Positions 32,201 to 41,982 of a DNA stretch of 64,000 bases are shown piece after piece; positions within the stretch are counted from its first letter, which is position 1, and every line of letters starts with the position of its first letter. Location: assembly GCA_964019335.1 (NCBI GenBank), contig OZ025666.1, positions 2,501 through 66,500 on the forward strand, in the 5' to 3' direction. The stretch comes from Diplonema japonicum (Eukaryota; Euglenozoa; Diplonemea; Diplonemida; Diplonemidae). The notes below the pieces were generated by a model, which ran no database searches, was not told where the DNA came from, and saw nothing but the letters and a program-made list of their open reading frames with translations. The position numbers were made by a program, and so were the translations under genes.

Positions 32201-33287
32201 CCAGATCATGGGCCTCTGGGCTCTTAACATGGTCCGAGTGTGGGATCATCCCCCCAACCAACGCTGCTCAAGGGTGAACATGAGCCGTCAGCACGTGTCG
32301 TCTAGTGGTTAGGACGCTCGCCCCACACGCGAGAGATCGTCGGTTCAATCCCGACCATGTGTACTTTTCCCAGGTCTGGATAACTGGTTGTTGTTTAACG
32401 CCACCAAGTCACCAATTTGGTGGCAAGTGCGACCGTGGTCTAGTGGCATGATGGATCCCTCCCAAGGATTCGACCCGGGTTCGATTCCCGGCGGTCGCAA
32501 TTTTTGTTTTGTTTTAACTTACAATTTTACACAGAGAAAGAGCAGCAAGCGTTCATCAGCAGTTCCGGTATCTGAAGACAGGAAACGCAAAGAACCAGAG
32601 ACGATATCGGTGATGTCACCTGCAAAGAAGTCAACTACACCGGGCAGCGCCAATATCGTGGATTTGAGGCAGAAAGCCAAAACGCCAACTTCTGCTGGAC
32701 AGAAAATTGAGGACCCTTCGCCCTTTAGCAGGATGAACAAGATCGTTGTAGCAGACGATGACGACATGGGTGACTCAGACCTCGATGTTGTTTTCAGCAA
32801 GTTGAGAGAGCAGTTTCAGCAAAACACCATGAAGAAACAACAAAGAGGCAAGGAAGGTCTTGAGAAAACCATGGAGCTCGTGCAAAAGCTGGTTGACGAC
32901 TACAAAGAGGACTCTTCCAAGCGTAACGAGAGCCTCAACGACTCCGTGCAGCAACTTAGAGACGAAGCAGAGAATGTTGAGGCTGACTTTGGCACCTGTC
33001 GTGACAGAGAGAAGGCACTTGCAAAGGACATAGAGAGTCTACACGACCAGTTCATAAACAAAGCTAAAGAACACCGCGACAACATGGCTTCCTTCCATGA
33101 AGAACTTAGCAACATCTCCCCGAAGATCAACGACCAAGAGTTCAAAGCACTGTCGAAGCTACGTGACATGGTTGATGCTGAGTTCGCTAAGCTTGAGGAG
33201 CAGGTCACGAAGATCCAGTCTCAGAAGACCATGATGACGAGGATGATGAAATTCATGATGTCACAGCTCGGAGCCTCGGAGGACTAG
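29285..33287 (+). CDS. SYCP2-like meiotic axis (or KKT17/18-like) protein, copy 1
   Basis: Four exons (29285-29785, 29818-30243, 30286-30495, 32535-33287) give 629 residues; introns are 32, 42 and 2039 nt. The order is that of SYCP2 family proteins: an N-terminal armadillo-like helical domain (residues 1 to about 230), an SLD/Spt16M-like beta domain (about 245-380; L-K-C-K-E-W-Q, V-G-A-W-V-E-L), a disordered basic linker with an S-P-A-K-K motif, and a C-terminal coiled coil (about 450-629). The next gene has the same plan and clear local similarity (C-K-E-W-Q against C-K-S-W-T). SYCP2 with SYCP3 forms the chromosome axis core in meiosis; in kinetoplastids, KKT16/17/18 of the kinetochore have been proposed as relatives. 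Which role applies here is open. Intron 3 holds tRNA genes and a retroelement. Confidence 0.65.
30531..30603 (+). tRNA. tRNA-Ile (anticodon TAT)
   Basis: A full cloverleaf folds: acceptor GCTCTCG/CGGGAGC, D stem GCCT/AGGC, anticodon stem CAGGT/GCCTG with loop CTTATGA, T stem GCGGG/CCCGC with loop TTCAAAC, discriminator A. The anticodon TAT reads ATA. A TTATTTTATTTT stretch follows as Pol III terminator. No intron. Confidence 0.85.
30620..32280 (+). mobile_element. Truncated, frameshifted non-LTR retrotransposon remnant
   Basis: The 5' end is cut inside the reverse transcriptase: the first recognisable piece is the A-D-D catalytic box near 30645. A stop follows at about 30712, then the thumb region (30712-31650; W-C-A-R-W-G-M-Q-L-S, Y-L-G-I-T-L-D-A-D). 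An RNase H domain begins V-V-Y-T-D-G-S-V near 31665, continues in another frame (L-T-D-S-Q near 31850), and ends in a third (S-H-C-G-V-A-G-N-E-L-A-D near 31970). At least three frame changes show it is dead. It lies 17 bases after tRNA-Ile and about 10 before the tRNA-Val-like gene. No poly-A tail or target-site duplication is obvious. Confidence 0.8.
32291..32363 (+). tRNA. tRNA-Val-like (anticodon CAC)
   Basis: It folds as a cloverleaf: acceptor GCACGTG/CATGTGT (with two G-T pairs), D stem GTCT/GGAC, anticodon stem CTCGC/GCGAG with loop CCCACAC, T stem GTCGG/CCGAC with loop TTCAATC, discriminator A; TTTT follows. Position 33 is C instead of the near-universal T, and the acceptor is weak, so this may be a pseudogene or a diverged tRNA. 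Confidence 0.7.
32429..32499 (+). tRNA. tRNA-Gly (anticodon CCC)
   Basis: Cloverleaf with acceptor GCGACCG/CGGTCGC, anticodon stem GATCC/GGATT with loop CTCCCAA, T stem CCGGG/CCCGG with loop TTCGATT, discriminator A. A TTTTTGTTTTG terminator follows. It reads GGG codons. Confidence 0.85.
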
Positions 33288-33550
33288 ACAACACGGGGTA
33301 GTTGCCCCGTGGATAAATAAACCATTAGATTAATTTCTGAAGACTGAGTTGTAAACCATTATTTCTGAACTAGTTGTGATGTCTTTTCTTTCTTTTACCC
33401 CCTTTTACATTTGACTGCATAGAACCTGTTTGTTGCACAAATCTTCTATAGTCTCTGAAGACTAAGTAGCCAACCCCCTTATTTCTAGATGCCTTCCTCT
33501 CATTGGCGAATTTTCTGCATTTGCAACTCGAAGTACACTTTAGGTTCAAC

Positions 33551-35542
33551 ATGGCTAAAAAGAGCAATCGCAAGAGCAATGTAGTAGAGAGGGTAACAAA
33601 GATGTTGGCCCGCCCCAAGAAGGAGCTCGCTGCGGAGATGAGAGCCTTAAAGCTGAGCACGACTGATAAGAGAGAGCTTGCTAAGCATGCGGACATCTTG
33701 GAAGCATGGACGGGAAGGATGGACAGAGAGATGGAGGACGGAGAGTACGAGATAGTGAGCGAGCTTGCGATGATGGGAATCGATCTCCTAGCGCTCTTCA
33801 TCAGCGAATCTGCTCTTCACGACACTAATGTTCTCGAATCCTTTACTAAGTGGATCACTAACATCAACGGTGACAACACGAAGGACAGGTACGTTGTGGC
33901 AATGACTAATCTTATTTCTGTTTTCACCGATCTGCTTGAAGACACTGAAATTGCTAACCTCGCTTTCCCTCTCGTGCACAAGAGCTTCATGAAATTGCTG
34001 ACGAAGAAAGTACCGAACTACCGCAACACCATCTTGAGGAGGAACGTTGCCGATGCGCTTCTTGTAGCCTGTAACAAGAGTGCATCCAACAAGCAGCTCC
34101 TCGATGCTCAGGGTCTGGTGGCACTCTTTCTCGGCACTGCGGACCCTGCCTTAAAGGAGACCCTTGTTCACATCATCAGGAGGGGTGTAATTAACAACAA
34201 AGCTGCAACCAGAGAGGCAGAGGCAAACAAATCGCGTGCCCTGAAGACGCTGTGTGCTCGGCTTGGAGATGACCTTTTCCACAAGTTCAAGCAAACTGGA
34301 AAGAGCGAACAAGGTGCAATGGAGGTAATCCTTGCTCACAACAAGGTCAGCCCGCATTTCAAGCTATTGGTCTGTAAGTCTTGGACAGTGCATGGATCCG
34401 ATTACAATGCCAAGGACTACGAGGGGTTACCAAACACGAAGAAGCTGCTTGTCTACGCCAACAAAGACTTCATATCCTACCAGATGCCCACAGATGACCA
34501 CGGCTGGCACGGTGTATCTTACGACATGATCGATAAGTTGTCGCATGATAACACGAAAAGGGTAGTACGGATCGAGCTGGAAACCAACGACGTTCTGCTT
34601 TTCACAACGTGTGGTGGTGACAAGGACACAGTGCGTGACTGGCTGACTTATGTCGAGGACGGGATGAACAAGGATGACACCGACATTGGGATCGAAGAAG
34701 CAAGCTCCTTGGTACTGGTTCCAACCAAACCAATTGCATTGCCTAATCCGACACCTCCGCCTTCTGTTGGAAACAAGAGGAAAAGCGATCTATTGTTCGA
34801 TCTCGATGGAATGTCTCCGTCACCCAAAAAAGCAAGCGGCACGAAGAGGACGAAACGAAGCATTATTTCACCAAGTGTTGAACATGACAGAAAAAACGCG
34901 ATTGGCGGTAAGTGGGAAGCACCCGATTCACTGTTGCTTGGGAAATCGTGGTTTGCGGAAGACCAGTCTAGTGATGAAGAAGACGCAGAGTTCGAAATGC
35001 AGCAGATGGAACGTGCGTTGACGCAGACCTTAGAGAAGAGGGAAGAGCAGTCACTGAATGAAATGCATGAACTTCAGAGGGAAGTCCAGCAGCTTGTTGA
35101 CCATGTGAAGAAAACCGAAATCGTCGAAAAGAGGCAAGAGTTGTTAGAAAAGCTGAAGCACATGGAAAGGGACATCAGAAGGGGGGAGGAGACCTTCCTG
35201 AGTGATATCGGCCATAAAGAGAAGGCACTGACAAAGGATGTAACGGCATTTCACAAGAAATTCCGTCAAGACGTAAAAGTTGCGAACGGCCAGCTAAGAG
35301 ACCTGCTTACCGACCTGGACAACATCATGCCGAACAGCAAAGAGTACAACGAGATGTTCGATGCCAGCGCCCAGACCATTGTCAAGAAGGGATCGGATTA
35401 CCTGCAAAAGAAGGTATGTGTAAAGCAGTACAACTAACTTTAATCACAGCTGAAAAAGAAGCAAAACAAAACCGATGCTGTTATGAAGATGTTCTCGATG
35501 ATCACACAGGGGTTCTCACAAGGCAACAGGGCCCGTATCTAG
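33551..35542 (+). CDS. SYCP2-like meiotic axis (or KKT17/18-like) protein, copy 2
   Basis: Two exons (33551-35413, 35450-35542; 36-nt intron) give 651 residues. Armadillo-like helices fill residues 1-265 (L-A-K-H-A-D-I-L-E-A-W, D-A-L-L-V-A-C-N-K-S). An SLD-type domain spans about 275-400 (L-L-V-C-K-S-W-T-V-H-G, V-R-I-E-L-E-T-N-D-V-L-L-F), followed by a linker with S-P-S-P-K-K and K-R-T-K-R-S and a long coiled coil (480-651). The short last exon adds a basic tail with M-K-M-F-S-M-I-T-Q, as in the C-terminal tetramer region of SYCP3/COR1-type proteins. It is a tandem paralogue of the previous gene and lacks its large intron. A basic N-terminus (K-K-S-N-R-K-S-N) suggests DNA or nuclear binding. 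Axis or kinetochore role is inferred from fold order only. Confidence 0.7.
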
Positions 35543-35683
35543 ACTTTAAATATTAGACTTTCTACCTTTTGTAAATATCGAGCACTGCCCATTACCTTGT
35601 ACCCTGCTCTCTGAATTTACTAGATTTCCTCCCGTAGACACCTTATTTCTTCCCCGAAGCTACACGTCTCGAGTACATTACAG

Positions 35684-37450
35684 ATGTCCCTAAAAAGAAA
35701 AACAACCGATGTCAGACTGGAAGAACTACGTCACCTTCTTTGCGAAACAGAATGCGAGATAGAGACTTTGCAACTCAGGGCCGATCAAATCAGAAAGGAC
35801 ATTAGTGCAATCAGTAACGAAGAAGAACAAGCGAGGGAGAAAGCTACCTTGAGCAAAGATTGGAAACACGGTTTTAAGTGGGACAAACAAGTGGATGCAG
35901 CTCTCGAGGTGTTAGGATACAGTGAGTTTAGAAAGCTGCAGCGCGAGAGCATCAATGCAGTGTTGTCTGGGCAGGACACATTTAGTATCATGCCCACGGG
36001 AGCGGGTAAGTCCTTGTGCTTCCAGCTTCCCGCCTTTATCTGGGCACAGCAACGTGGTGTTGTTTGCATCATATCACCCCTCCTTTCTCTCATGGAGGAT
36101 CAGGTAACTGCTTTGCGCGAGAAGGGTCTTGATGCGGAGATGCTGTGCTCCGCCACCGACAAGGATGACAAGCGGCGTATCCTAAATCAGGTGGCAGAAG
36201 GGACTCTCTCCATGGTTTATGCCACCCCTGAGTTTCTTGTCAAGACGAAGACGCTCTTGGCGAAGCTCCAACAAGCATACCACAAAGGCATCTTGAAGCT
36301 TTTTGTTATTGATGAAGCTCACTGCTGCTCCACCTGGGGTCATGACTTTCGATCGGACTACCTAAAGCTTTCGATGATAAGAGAAACTTTCCCCACTGTC
36401 CCCGTCCTTGCCTTGACAGCCACAGCTACAGAAGATTGCAGGAAGGACGTTACTACTCGCCTCAAGATGAAGAGCTGTCTTCACCTCAAAGGACACTACA
36501 ACAGACCCAACCTTACGTATTCAGTGCTGGAAAAACCCAGCAAGAAGGGCGAAGATGTCAAGTGGATGGCGAAGTACATTAAAAAAGAGCACGAAGGACA
36601 CCATGGACTCATCTATTGCCTGAGCTGCAAGGACGTCGACAACACGGTAGAAGGCCTGCGTGGGTACGATATCAAGGTCGAAGGGTACCATGCATCCATG
36701 GATACTGACGAGCGGCAGAAATCTTTCCAAAAGTGGGCAACAGGAGCGTCATATGTCATTGTTGCAACGATTGCCTTCGGGATGGGTATCGACAAGAGCG
36801 ATGTGAGATTCGTGATCCACCATAGTACCCCGAAGTCTGTAGAGAACTACTACCAAGAGAGTGGACGTGCTGGAAGAGACGGTAAGCATGCTGAGTGTAT
36901 CGTCCTTTTTAAGCCTTCGGATATCACGAGGCTGTCGTGCTTGATTGCGGAGAACGCCAACAGAGAAAATAACTTGGCGCGGCTGTATGAGCTGGCCGAG
37001 TATATGGACCCTGCGGTGCCTGCCTGCAGAAGGAGGGCGATGGCAGTATACTTCGGTGATGCCTGGAAACCCAGTGACTGTAAGGAGTCCTGTGACTACT
37101 GCTCGCACCTCAGGACGAAGTCGACCATCAACGTAACAGGACTGGCTGAGACTATCCTCGCAGTTATGAAAAAAGCCCCGAGCACCGCTAAGATCACACC
37201 TACAAAGCTTGTTGAGGCTCTTGTGTCCAAAAATGTTGCATCTATGCAAATCAGGGGTGGTGCACCCCCACCCCTGAAGAACAAACCACAAGCTGGTCAC
37301 GCAGAACGTATAGTTCTGAAATTGCTTCACCGAAAGAATATCACAGAGGATTTCATTTTCACACCCTATGGGAGCAATAGCTATCTAACCTTCAAGACGG
37401 ACACCATCGACGATCCGATACTTCTGTCGCCCATGCCCCAAGCATCGTAG
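35684..37450 (+). CDS. RECQL: RecQ-family DNA helicase, RECQL1 type
   Basis: 588 residues, one exon; the ATG immediately follows an ACATTACAG acceptor. A short N-terminal coiled coil (residues 5-50) precedes the helicase, as in human RECQL. Motifs: F-R-K-L-Q (Q-motif side), M-P-T-G-A-G-K-S (Walker A), V-I-D-E-A-H-C-C-S (DEAH box), A-L-T-A-T-A, and motifs V-VI with G-M-G-I-D-K and Q-E-S-G-R-A-G-R-D-G. The RecQ-Ct zinc site follows with C-R-R-R and C-K-E-S-C-D-Y-C, then a winged-helix region. There is no HRDC domain. RecQ helicases unwind forks and recombination intermediates 3' to 5'. All catalytic residues look intact. Confidence 0.9.
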   Translation: MSLKRKTTDVRLEELRHLLCETECEIETLQLRADQIRKDISAISNEEEQAREKATLSKDWKHGFKWDKQVDAALEVLGYSEFRKLQRESINAVLSGQDTFSIMPTGAGKSLCFQLPAFIWAQQRGVVCIISPLLSLMEDQVTALREKGLDAEMLCSATDKDDKRRILNQVAEGTLSMVYATPEFLVKTKTLLAKLQQAYHKGILKLFVIDEAHCCSTWGHDFRSDYLKLSMIRETFPTVPVLALTATATEDCRKDVTTRLKMKSCLHLKGHYNRPNLTYSVLEKPSKKGEDVKWMAKYIKKEHEGHHGLIYCLSCKDVDNTVEGLRGYDIKVEGYHASMDTDERQKSFQKWATGASYVIVATIAFGMGIDKSDVRFVIHHSTPKSVENYYQESGRAGRDGKHAECIVLFKPSDITRLSCLIAENANRENNLARLYELAEYMDPAVPACRRRAMAVYFGDAWKPSDCKESCDYCSHLRTKSTINVTGLAETILAVMKKAPSTAKITPTKLVEALVSKNVASMQIRGGAPPPLKNKPQAGHAERIVLKLLHRKNITEDFIFTPYGSNSYLTFKTDTIDDPILLSPMPQAS

Positions 37451-37568
37451 ACTCAGTGGCTGGCTTGCTGCTGTTAGCCCATTAATGACTTGCAGCTAGT
37501 CACATACTGGTCTTCATGCTATTATTTCGATTCATTAGCTTATATTTTTATCCAAACACACAGGAAGA

Positions 37569-38696
37569 ATGGGAATGGAGAGAGTGATGCGCAATACACA
37601 GAACAAGAAGGATCTTGTGAAGTTGTCGTGCGGACTACTTGAGGTGGTATTTGATGTGACATTAGAGAGAGAAGGAACAGAAAGAAGCGATGAAAGCAAA
37701 AGTGCCTATGAATTAGTGCTGACACCTCTGAACATGCATTTTCTGAACAAAGCCACTCTTGAAGAAGAAAAGCGGTTGGGGTGGTGTGTCGTGTTGGATG
37801 TGCATGAGGAAGAACACCTCGTGTTACTGAAGACACGAGACGCAATTCTGGAGTTGTCCTGCTACAATGCAAACTGTTATTACACATTGCGGCAACTGTA
37901 CACCCACTACAAGTCGTGTGTAGGGGTTGTAACGAACGAGCAACCTGCTCCTGTTATCATGCCCGAGCGTGGCTTACATGTTCAAGAAGGTGACCAAAAC
38001 AGTGCTTGTGAAAGGGATGCTGCAGCTTGCAACCAAGAGAGCCAACCTGCAAAAGCCCCTCCTGTTTTCTCCAAAGAACAAATTCTGAATTGGTATCGAG
38101 AAGAGTATGAAATAAAAGGAAAACGAGAAGTTCAGGCCGAGTTGCAGACCTTACTTAATGAAAGAAAGCTTGTTGACCCAGACCAGGTGGACCATACATG
38201 CAACATGCTGTGCAATGCTGCGTCTCAGGCAGGCCACGCAAAGGAGAATTGGGATCTGGACATTCGTGAGCTAAGAGTAACTGAGTTGTGCGGTGAGTAC
38301 TTAGCTAGCAAGAAACATAGAGCGGTCTTGCGGAAGATGCTTGGAAGTGCAGAGACTGATCACATCAGTCTGTCCGGCACTGGCATCGATGATGACATCC
38401 TCCGAGTGCTGCTTCAACACCTCACCCCGAGTGTTGTGTCCCTCGACCTTTCTGCCAACCCCATTACTGACGAAGGCATAGAGCACCTGTGCACTTTCAC
38501 AACACTGACCTCCCTCAGCCTAAAAGCCTGTCAAAACCTGACACGTGCCACACTATGCACTCTCTTGAATTATGCCAAGGAGCACGGCAAACTCAAAACA
38601 CTTTACCTTCCTGCTCACTTAATGGTGCCTCCTGTAGTAGGCGAGCTGCGATCTATTTTGGCGCTGAACCTGATTGCTTCCGCAATGGGTTGTTAA
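37569..38696 (+). CDS. Leucine-rich-repeat protein
   Basis: 375 residues, one exon; ATG five bases after ACACACAG. The first 150 residues form an unrecognised folded part. A Gln/Ala-rich linker follows (about 135-165), then helices (165-255) and at the C-terminus three or more RNase-inhibitor-like leucine-rich repeats (V-V-S-L-D-L-S-A-N-P-I-T-D-E-G-I, then L-T-S-L-S-L-K-A-C). Such short LRR proteins bind proteins and are common in flagellates. No signal peptide or membrane segment. Function unknown. Confidence 0.7.
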   Translation: MGMERVMRNTQNKKDLVKLSCGLLEVVFDVTLEREGTERSDESKSAYELVLTPLNMHFLNKATLEEEKRLGWCVVLDVHEEEHLVLLKTRDAILELSCYNANCYYTLRQLYTHYKSCVGVVTNEQPAPVIMPERGLHVQEGDQNSACERDAAACNQESQPAKAPPVFSKEQILNWYREEYEIKGKREVQAELQTLLNERKLVDPDQVDHTCNMLCNAASQAGHAKENWDLDIRELRVTELCGEYLASKKHRAVLRKMLGSAETDHISLSGTGIDDDILRVLLQHLTPSVVSLDLSANPITDEGIEHLCTFTTLTSLSLKACQNLTRATLCTLLNYAKEHGKLKTLYLPAHLMVPPVVGELRSILALNLIASAMGC

Positions 38697-38743
38697 CATT
38701 CTCCATACATGCACACCTGTATCCTATTCAGGAGGTTGGTAAA

Positions 38744-41700
38744 ATGCGGGCGGCAAAGTACCTAAAAAGACGCGACTCGGGTCAACAGGCGCCACCCAAG
38801 TCCAAAGCACCACACCGTAAAAAGGGCTTGAAAAGAACAGGGCTACAAGACATGTGGAAAGAATTACTAGGCGACGAGGTAGAAAATGGTTGGGGCAGTG
38901 AGGGTGGGAACAGGGCGAAGGCAAGTGCCATTGCAGCTTTGCGGGAATTGAAAGATGATATGGGCTGGCCAGTTAAGGAGATTGAAAACCTGAGTGAAGA
39001 AGGCGTCAGTTCAGAATTCGAACGGTTGAGCATAATAAAGAACCACACAATGAATGTGCTCTCAACCATTGCCCAGCGTGAGGCATGCATCCAGATGTTG
39101 ATGGGCACCCTGGGTAAGTGCCCACCCACCGTACTCAAAACGTCTCCTGAAATTGCCCGTAAAGATCACGATCCATACGTCAGCTCTTTAGCTAAAGCAG
39201 TACAGCAATTGAGGAAGGCCACTGTTGATGTCTTAGAAGGAATCAAGACATGGAGAGGAGCTCTAGGGACCTTTAGGCCGTTTAAATGGAGGGGAAGTGA
39301 ATATGTTCAAAAGATGCAGGCAGACACGTCCTTCCTTTTATCGCACCATGTATCTACAAGACTTCTTCGACCCGAAGTGGTCAGCTCTCCTCTTTTATAC
39401 ACTTTCAGCACGTCAAAAAGCGGTGCAGCAACGACCACACGCACACGCCGTCTCCTTGCTGCCAAGGACATCTTACTGTACGAGACGGCCCTCAGCACAC
39501 CTGTGCCCGACATGCTTGACCTCGCCAGTGACACCCTCGAGAAGCCCTTTACCCCTGAGCCCCAACAGGACAACAAAGAAGAGGATATTTTGACCAGCCC
39601 GGGATCCATCAGGATGGACGCTATCGGCATCATCACGACACCAAGATCAGAGGCCGAGTCCGAGAAGTGCAGCCCCCCCGATTCACCGAATTCGCCTTTT
39701 ATGTTTTCTTCACCTAATTCGCCTCTAACGCCCCCTGCAACAGAGTGCACGGAAACAGAACGTGTTGTTAAACTCGTGTGTGTGGATTCACAAGAAGGTC
39801 GGGTTTGCATCCCGAAGCCAGCGCTGAGCAATGACAAGGCTGCTAGGAGGATCCAACAAGCCTTCCGACTGTATAACACACAGCGCAAACACCAGCACGA
39901 GGACACGATAAACGAGAAAGAGCTCTTGTCGCAAGCGAGGGACAGAGACCAACAAATGGAGTTGGAAAGGATGAAGTTGCGAGAAGATGAAATCCGAACA
40001 TTTACACCCCCAAAGTGGCAAAGGCTGGCCTCAACTCAATATAAACATTGCAGTACGTTCACGAAGCAGACGGAACGAGCAGCTGCAGCTTCTGTGGTGC
40101 AACTAACATGGAGGCTGATCAGAGCAGGTAAAAAAAGAGCACAAGCACTGCGTGATGATAGGGGCTTGCACAGAGCCGGAGAAATCCTTGAGTACCATTG
40201 GCAGTGGAGGACGGAAAGGCTCCTGAAAAATAGGGAACGGGAAACAATAGCAGCGAAGTACAGAATGCGAGCAGATGAAGAAGGACACCTGGTTACCAAA
40301 TACAACAGAGCACTTACTAGCATCCAGAGAATTGGAAGAGGCTTAACTCATAGACTATACTTGAGGGAAATTGCTTTGCTGCAGCATGATATAGTTCTTG
40401 ATACGAAGGCTAGAGTCCTGACATCGGCAGCAAGAGGGATGCTTGCACGGCGGCAGGCAGCTCGTCTGAGAGAAGACAGAGCGGTTAACAATACAGTCAC
40501 AATAATAGAGAATAGTTTGAGACACTGCAAGGCTGTAATAATCCAGTCGTGGTTGCGGGGTGTCCGTGCACGGGACTACGCTGCGAGCATGCGCAGCTCC
40601 AAGAAGCTGGACACACAGTGGTCGCACAACGCTGCCGCAAAAAGGATTCAGAAAGCTTACAAAATATGGAACAGCAAGAAGTACGCCGACACGCTGCGTA
40701 CTCGCAGGAGCAGCTTCGAGAGTAGCAAAAAATGCGAGCAATTAAAAATTGTTGGTGCTACAAAGATACAGTGGTGGTACAGAGGTAGAACAGCAGCCAG
40801 GGCTGTGCGGCAGCGCGTAGAGACGAGGCGGAAGAAAAGAGAGGATGCTGTGACAAAGGTAGGTGAGCGATACCGCGGAATTAAGAACAATGCCAAATTG
40901 GCACGGTTTTCACATACTATCAACGATGCTTGGAAGAAAATACAAGAAATGGACACACACTCCAGAAGCGCCCTATGCGCAAATGTGGACGTGGAGATAG
41001 ATGCAGACATGATGAAGGGCGCAGTGATACCCGGCGGTGCTTGCAAAAGGCCAGCAAGCAGAATAGAATTCACGGCAAGCGACACAGATGACGAGTCCTC
41101 GGTAGAGTCCTGTGAAGAGGTCGATGTGACGCAAGTGCTTCGTGAGGGGCATGTCGCAGCTGGTAGACGGGCTCTGCTTTTGTTAATGTTAGCAATCACA
41201 CGGCGGCGGCTACCCTCACTTGACAGGCAAATGTACGACACTATTGTTACCTACCACCCAACTAGTATCACAGTGTCGGGTCTGCTGATCCCCCAACTAG
41301 ATCTGAACCGTGCTCGAAGGTACGAAGAGGATGTCCTGCACTCTGTTATGAATAACATGCTGAAACTTACGAAAAATGTACTGCTGCGCATTTTGAGTGG
41401 CGTCTATGGCGGCAGTGCACCGCCTATCCCTGACAAATGGACCATAGTCAGTGTGCTTGGAAGAGTTGTCCTCGATTGGGGCTTGCATGCAGTCATTGGT
41501 CATCTGGAGGATACTAATGTGTGGAAAACCAGCCTTCTAGCTATCGTGCTCCACGAGCTTCAGTTTGATGCATCGGAAGAGTTGCTCAGTCTGCTTCGCG
41601 CTGATCCACTGGCTCTGCTGTACTCTGACAAGCTGACGAGGCCAACGTTGTCGGCAATTTGTGCACACCTTCCTTCGCATCACGAAGATATGCTGCTTTG

Positions 41701-41860
41701 GATCCATGAGATGGGCATCCTGCAGGTGCTGTCGACGCTACCTGACATCGACATTGAGGAGATCACCGCACAGCTTCCACTGGGCCCCTTGCCACCCAAA
41801 CGACCGCAGCAGGAAACTGTAGTCTCCAAGTTCATGGTCACTTGCAAAGTCAAGTGTTAA
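38744..41860 (+). CDS. Multi-IQ-motif protein
   Basis: 1038 residues, one exon; the ATG is 12 bases after CCTATTCAG. At least seven IQ or IQ-like helices lie between residues 360 and 690: A-R-R-I-Q-Q-A-F-R-L-Y, V-V-Q-L-T-W-R-L-I, I-Q-R-I-G-R-G-L-T, S-A-A-R-G-M-L-A-R-R, I-I-Q-S-W-L-R-G-V-R, A-K-R-I-Q-K-A-Y-K-I-W and K-I-Q-W-W-Y-R-G-R. IQ motifs bind calmodulin or EF-hand light chains. The N-terminal 360 residues are helical then Pro/Ser-rich; the C-terminal 300 look like a helical repeat fold. No kinase or myosin motor is present. It is likely a cytoskeletal or flagellar scaffold under calcium control, by analogy only. Confidence 0.7.
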   Translation: MRAAKYLKRRDSGQQAPPKSKAPHRKKGLKRTGLQDMWKELLGDEVENGWGSEGGNRAKASAIAALRELKDDMGWPVKEIENLSEEGVSSEFERLSIIKNHTMNVLSTIAQREACIQMLMGTLGKCPPTVLKTSPEIARKDHDPYVSSLAKAVQQLRKATVDVLEGIKTWRGALGTFRPFKWRGSEYVQKMQADTSFLLSHHVSTRLLRPEVVSSPLLYTFSTSKSGAATTTRTRRLLAAKDILLYETALSTPVPDMLDLASDTLEKPFTPEPQQDNKEEDILTSPGSIRMDAIGIITTPRSEAESEKCSPPDSPNSPFMFSSPNSPLTPPATECTETERVVKLVCVDSQEGRVCIPKPALSNDKAARRIQQAFRLYNTQRKHQHEDTINEKELLSQARDRDQQMELERMKLREDEIRTFTPPKWQRLASTQYKHCSTFTKQTERAAAASVVQLTWRLIRAGKKRAQALRDDRGLHRAGEILEYHWQWRTERLLKNRERETIAAKYRMRADEEGHLVTKYNRALTSIQRIGRGLTHRLYLREIALLQHDIVLDTKARVLTSAARGMLARRQAARLREDRAVNNTVTIIENSLRHCKAVIIQSWLRGVRARDYAASMRSSKKLDTQWSHNAAAKRIQKAYKIWNSKKYADTLRTRRSSFESSKKCEQLKIVGATKIQWWYRGRTAARAVRQRVETRRKKREDAVTKVGERYRGIKNNAKLARFSHTINDAWKKIQEMDTHSRSALCANVDVEIDADMMKGAVIPGGACKRPASRIEFTASDTDDESSVESCEEVDVTQVLREGHVAAGRRALLLLMLAITRRRLPSLDRQMYDTIVTYHPTSITVSGLLIPQLDLNRARRYEEDVLHSVMNNMLKLTKNVLLRILSGVYGGSAPPIPDKWTIVSVLGRVVLDWGLHAVIGHLEDTNVWKTSLLAIVLHELQFDASEELLSLLRADPLALLYSDKLTRPTLSAICAHLPSHHEDMLLWIHEMGILQVLSTLPDIDIEEITAQLPLGPLPPKRPQQETVVSKFMVTCKVKC

Positions 41861-41982
41861 TTATACTTAACTTAATGCTTTTGTTGTTATTATTGATTGC
41901 TATCTAGTATCTAGACAGCACGTCCTGAGGCTGTTGTTGTTATTTGTTTACCATCATGTGTAGCTATCACATATGCAGGAAT

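Larger units (their letters stand above)
30496..32534 (+). other. 2-kb intron carrying tRNA genes and a dead retroelement
   Basis: The donor GTATGA follows A-G-G-A-A-G; the acceptor is TTTTACACAG at 32525-32534; the join is phase 0. All but three of the 21 introns in this window are under 50 nt, so this one has been expanded by insertion. In order it contains tRNA-Ile, a 1.65-kb non-LTR remnant, a tRNA-Val-like gene and tRNA-Gly. All three tRNA genes face the same way as the host gene. Confidence 0.75.

Noticed and set aside
38489-38743. N-terminal extension of the IQ protein overlapping the LRR gene
   Set aside because: It overlaps the end of the upstream gene, and the acceptor CCTATTCAG just before the ATG at 38744 sets a better start.
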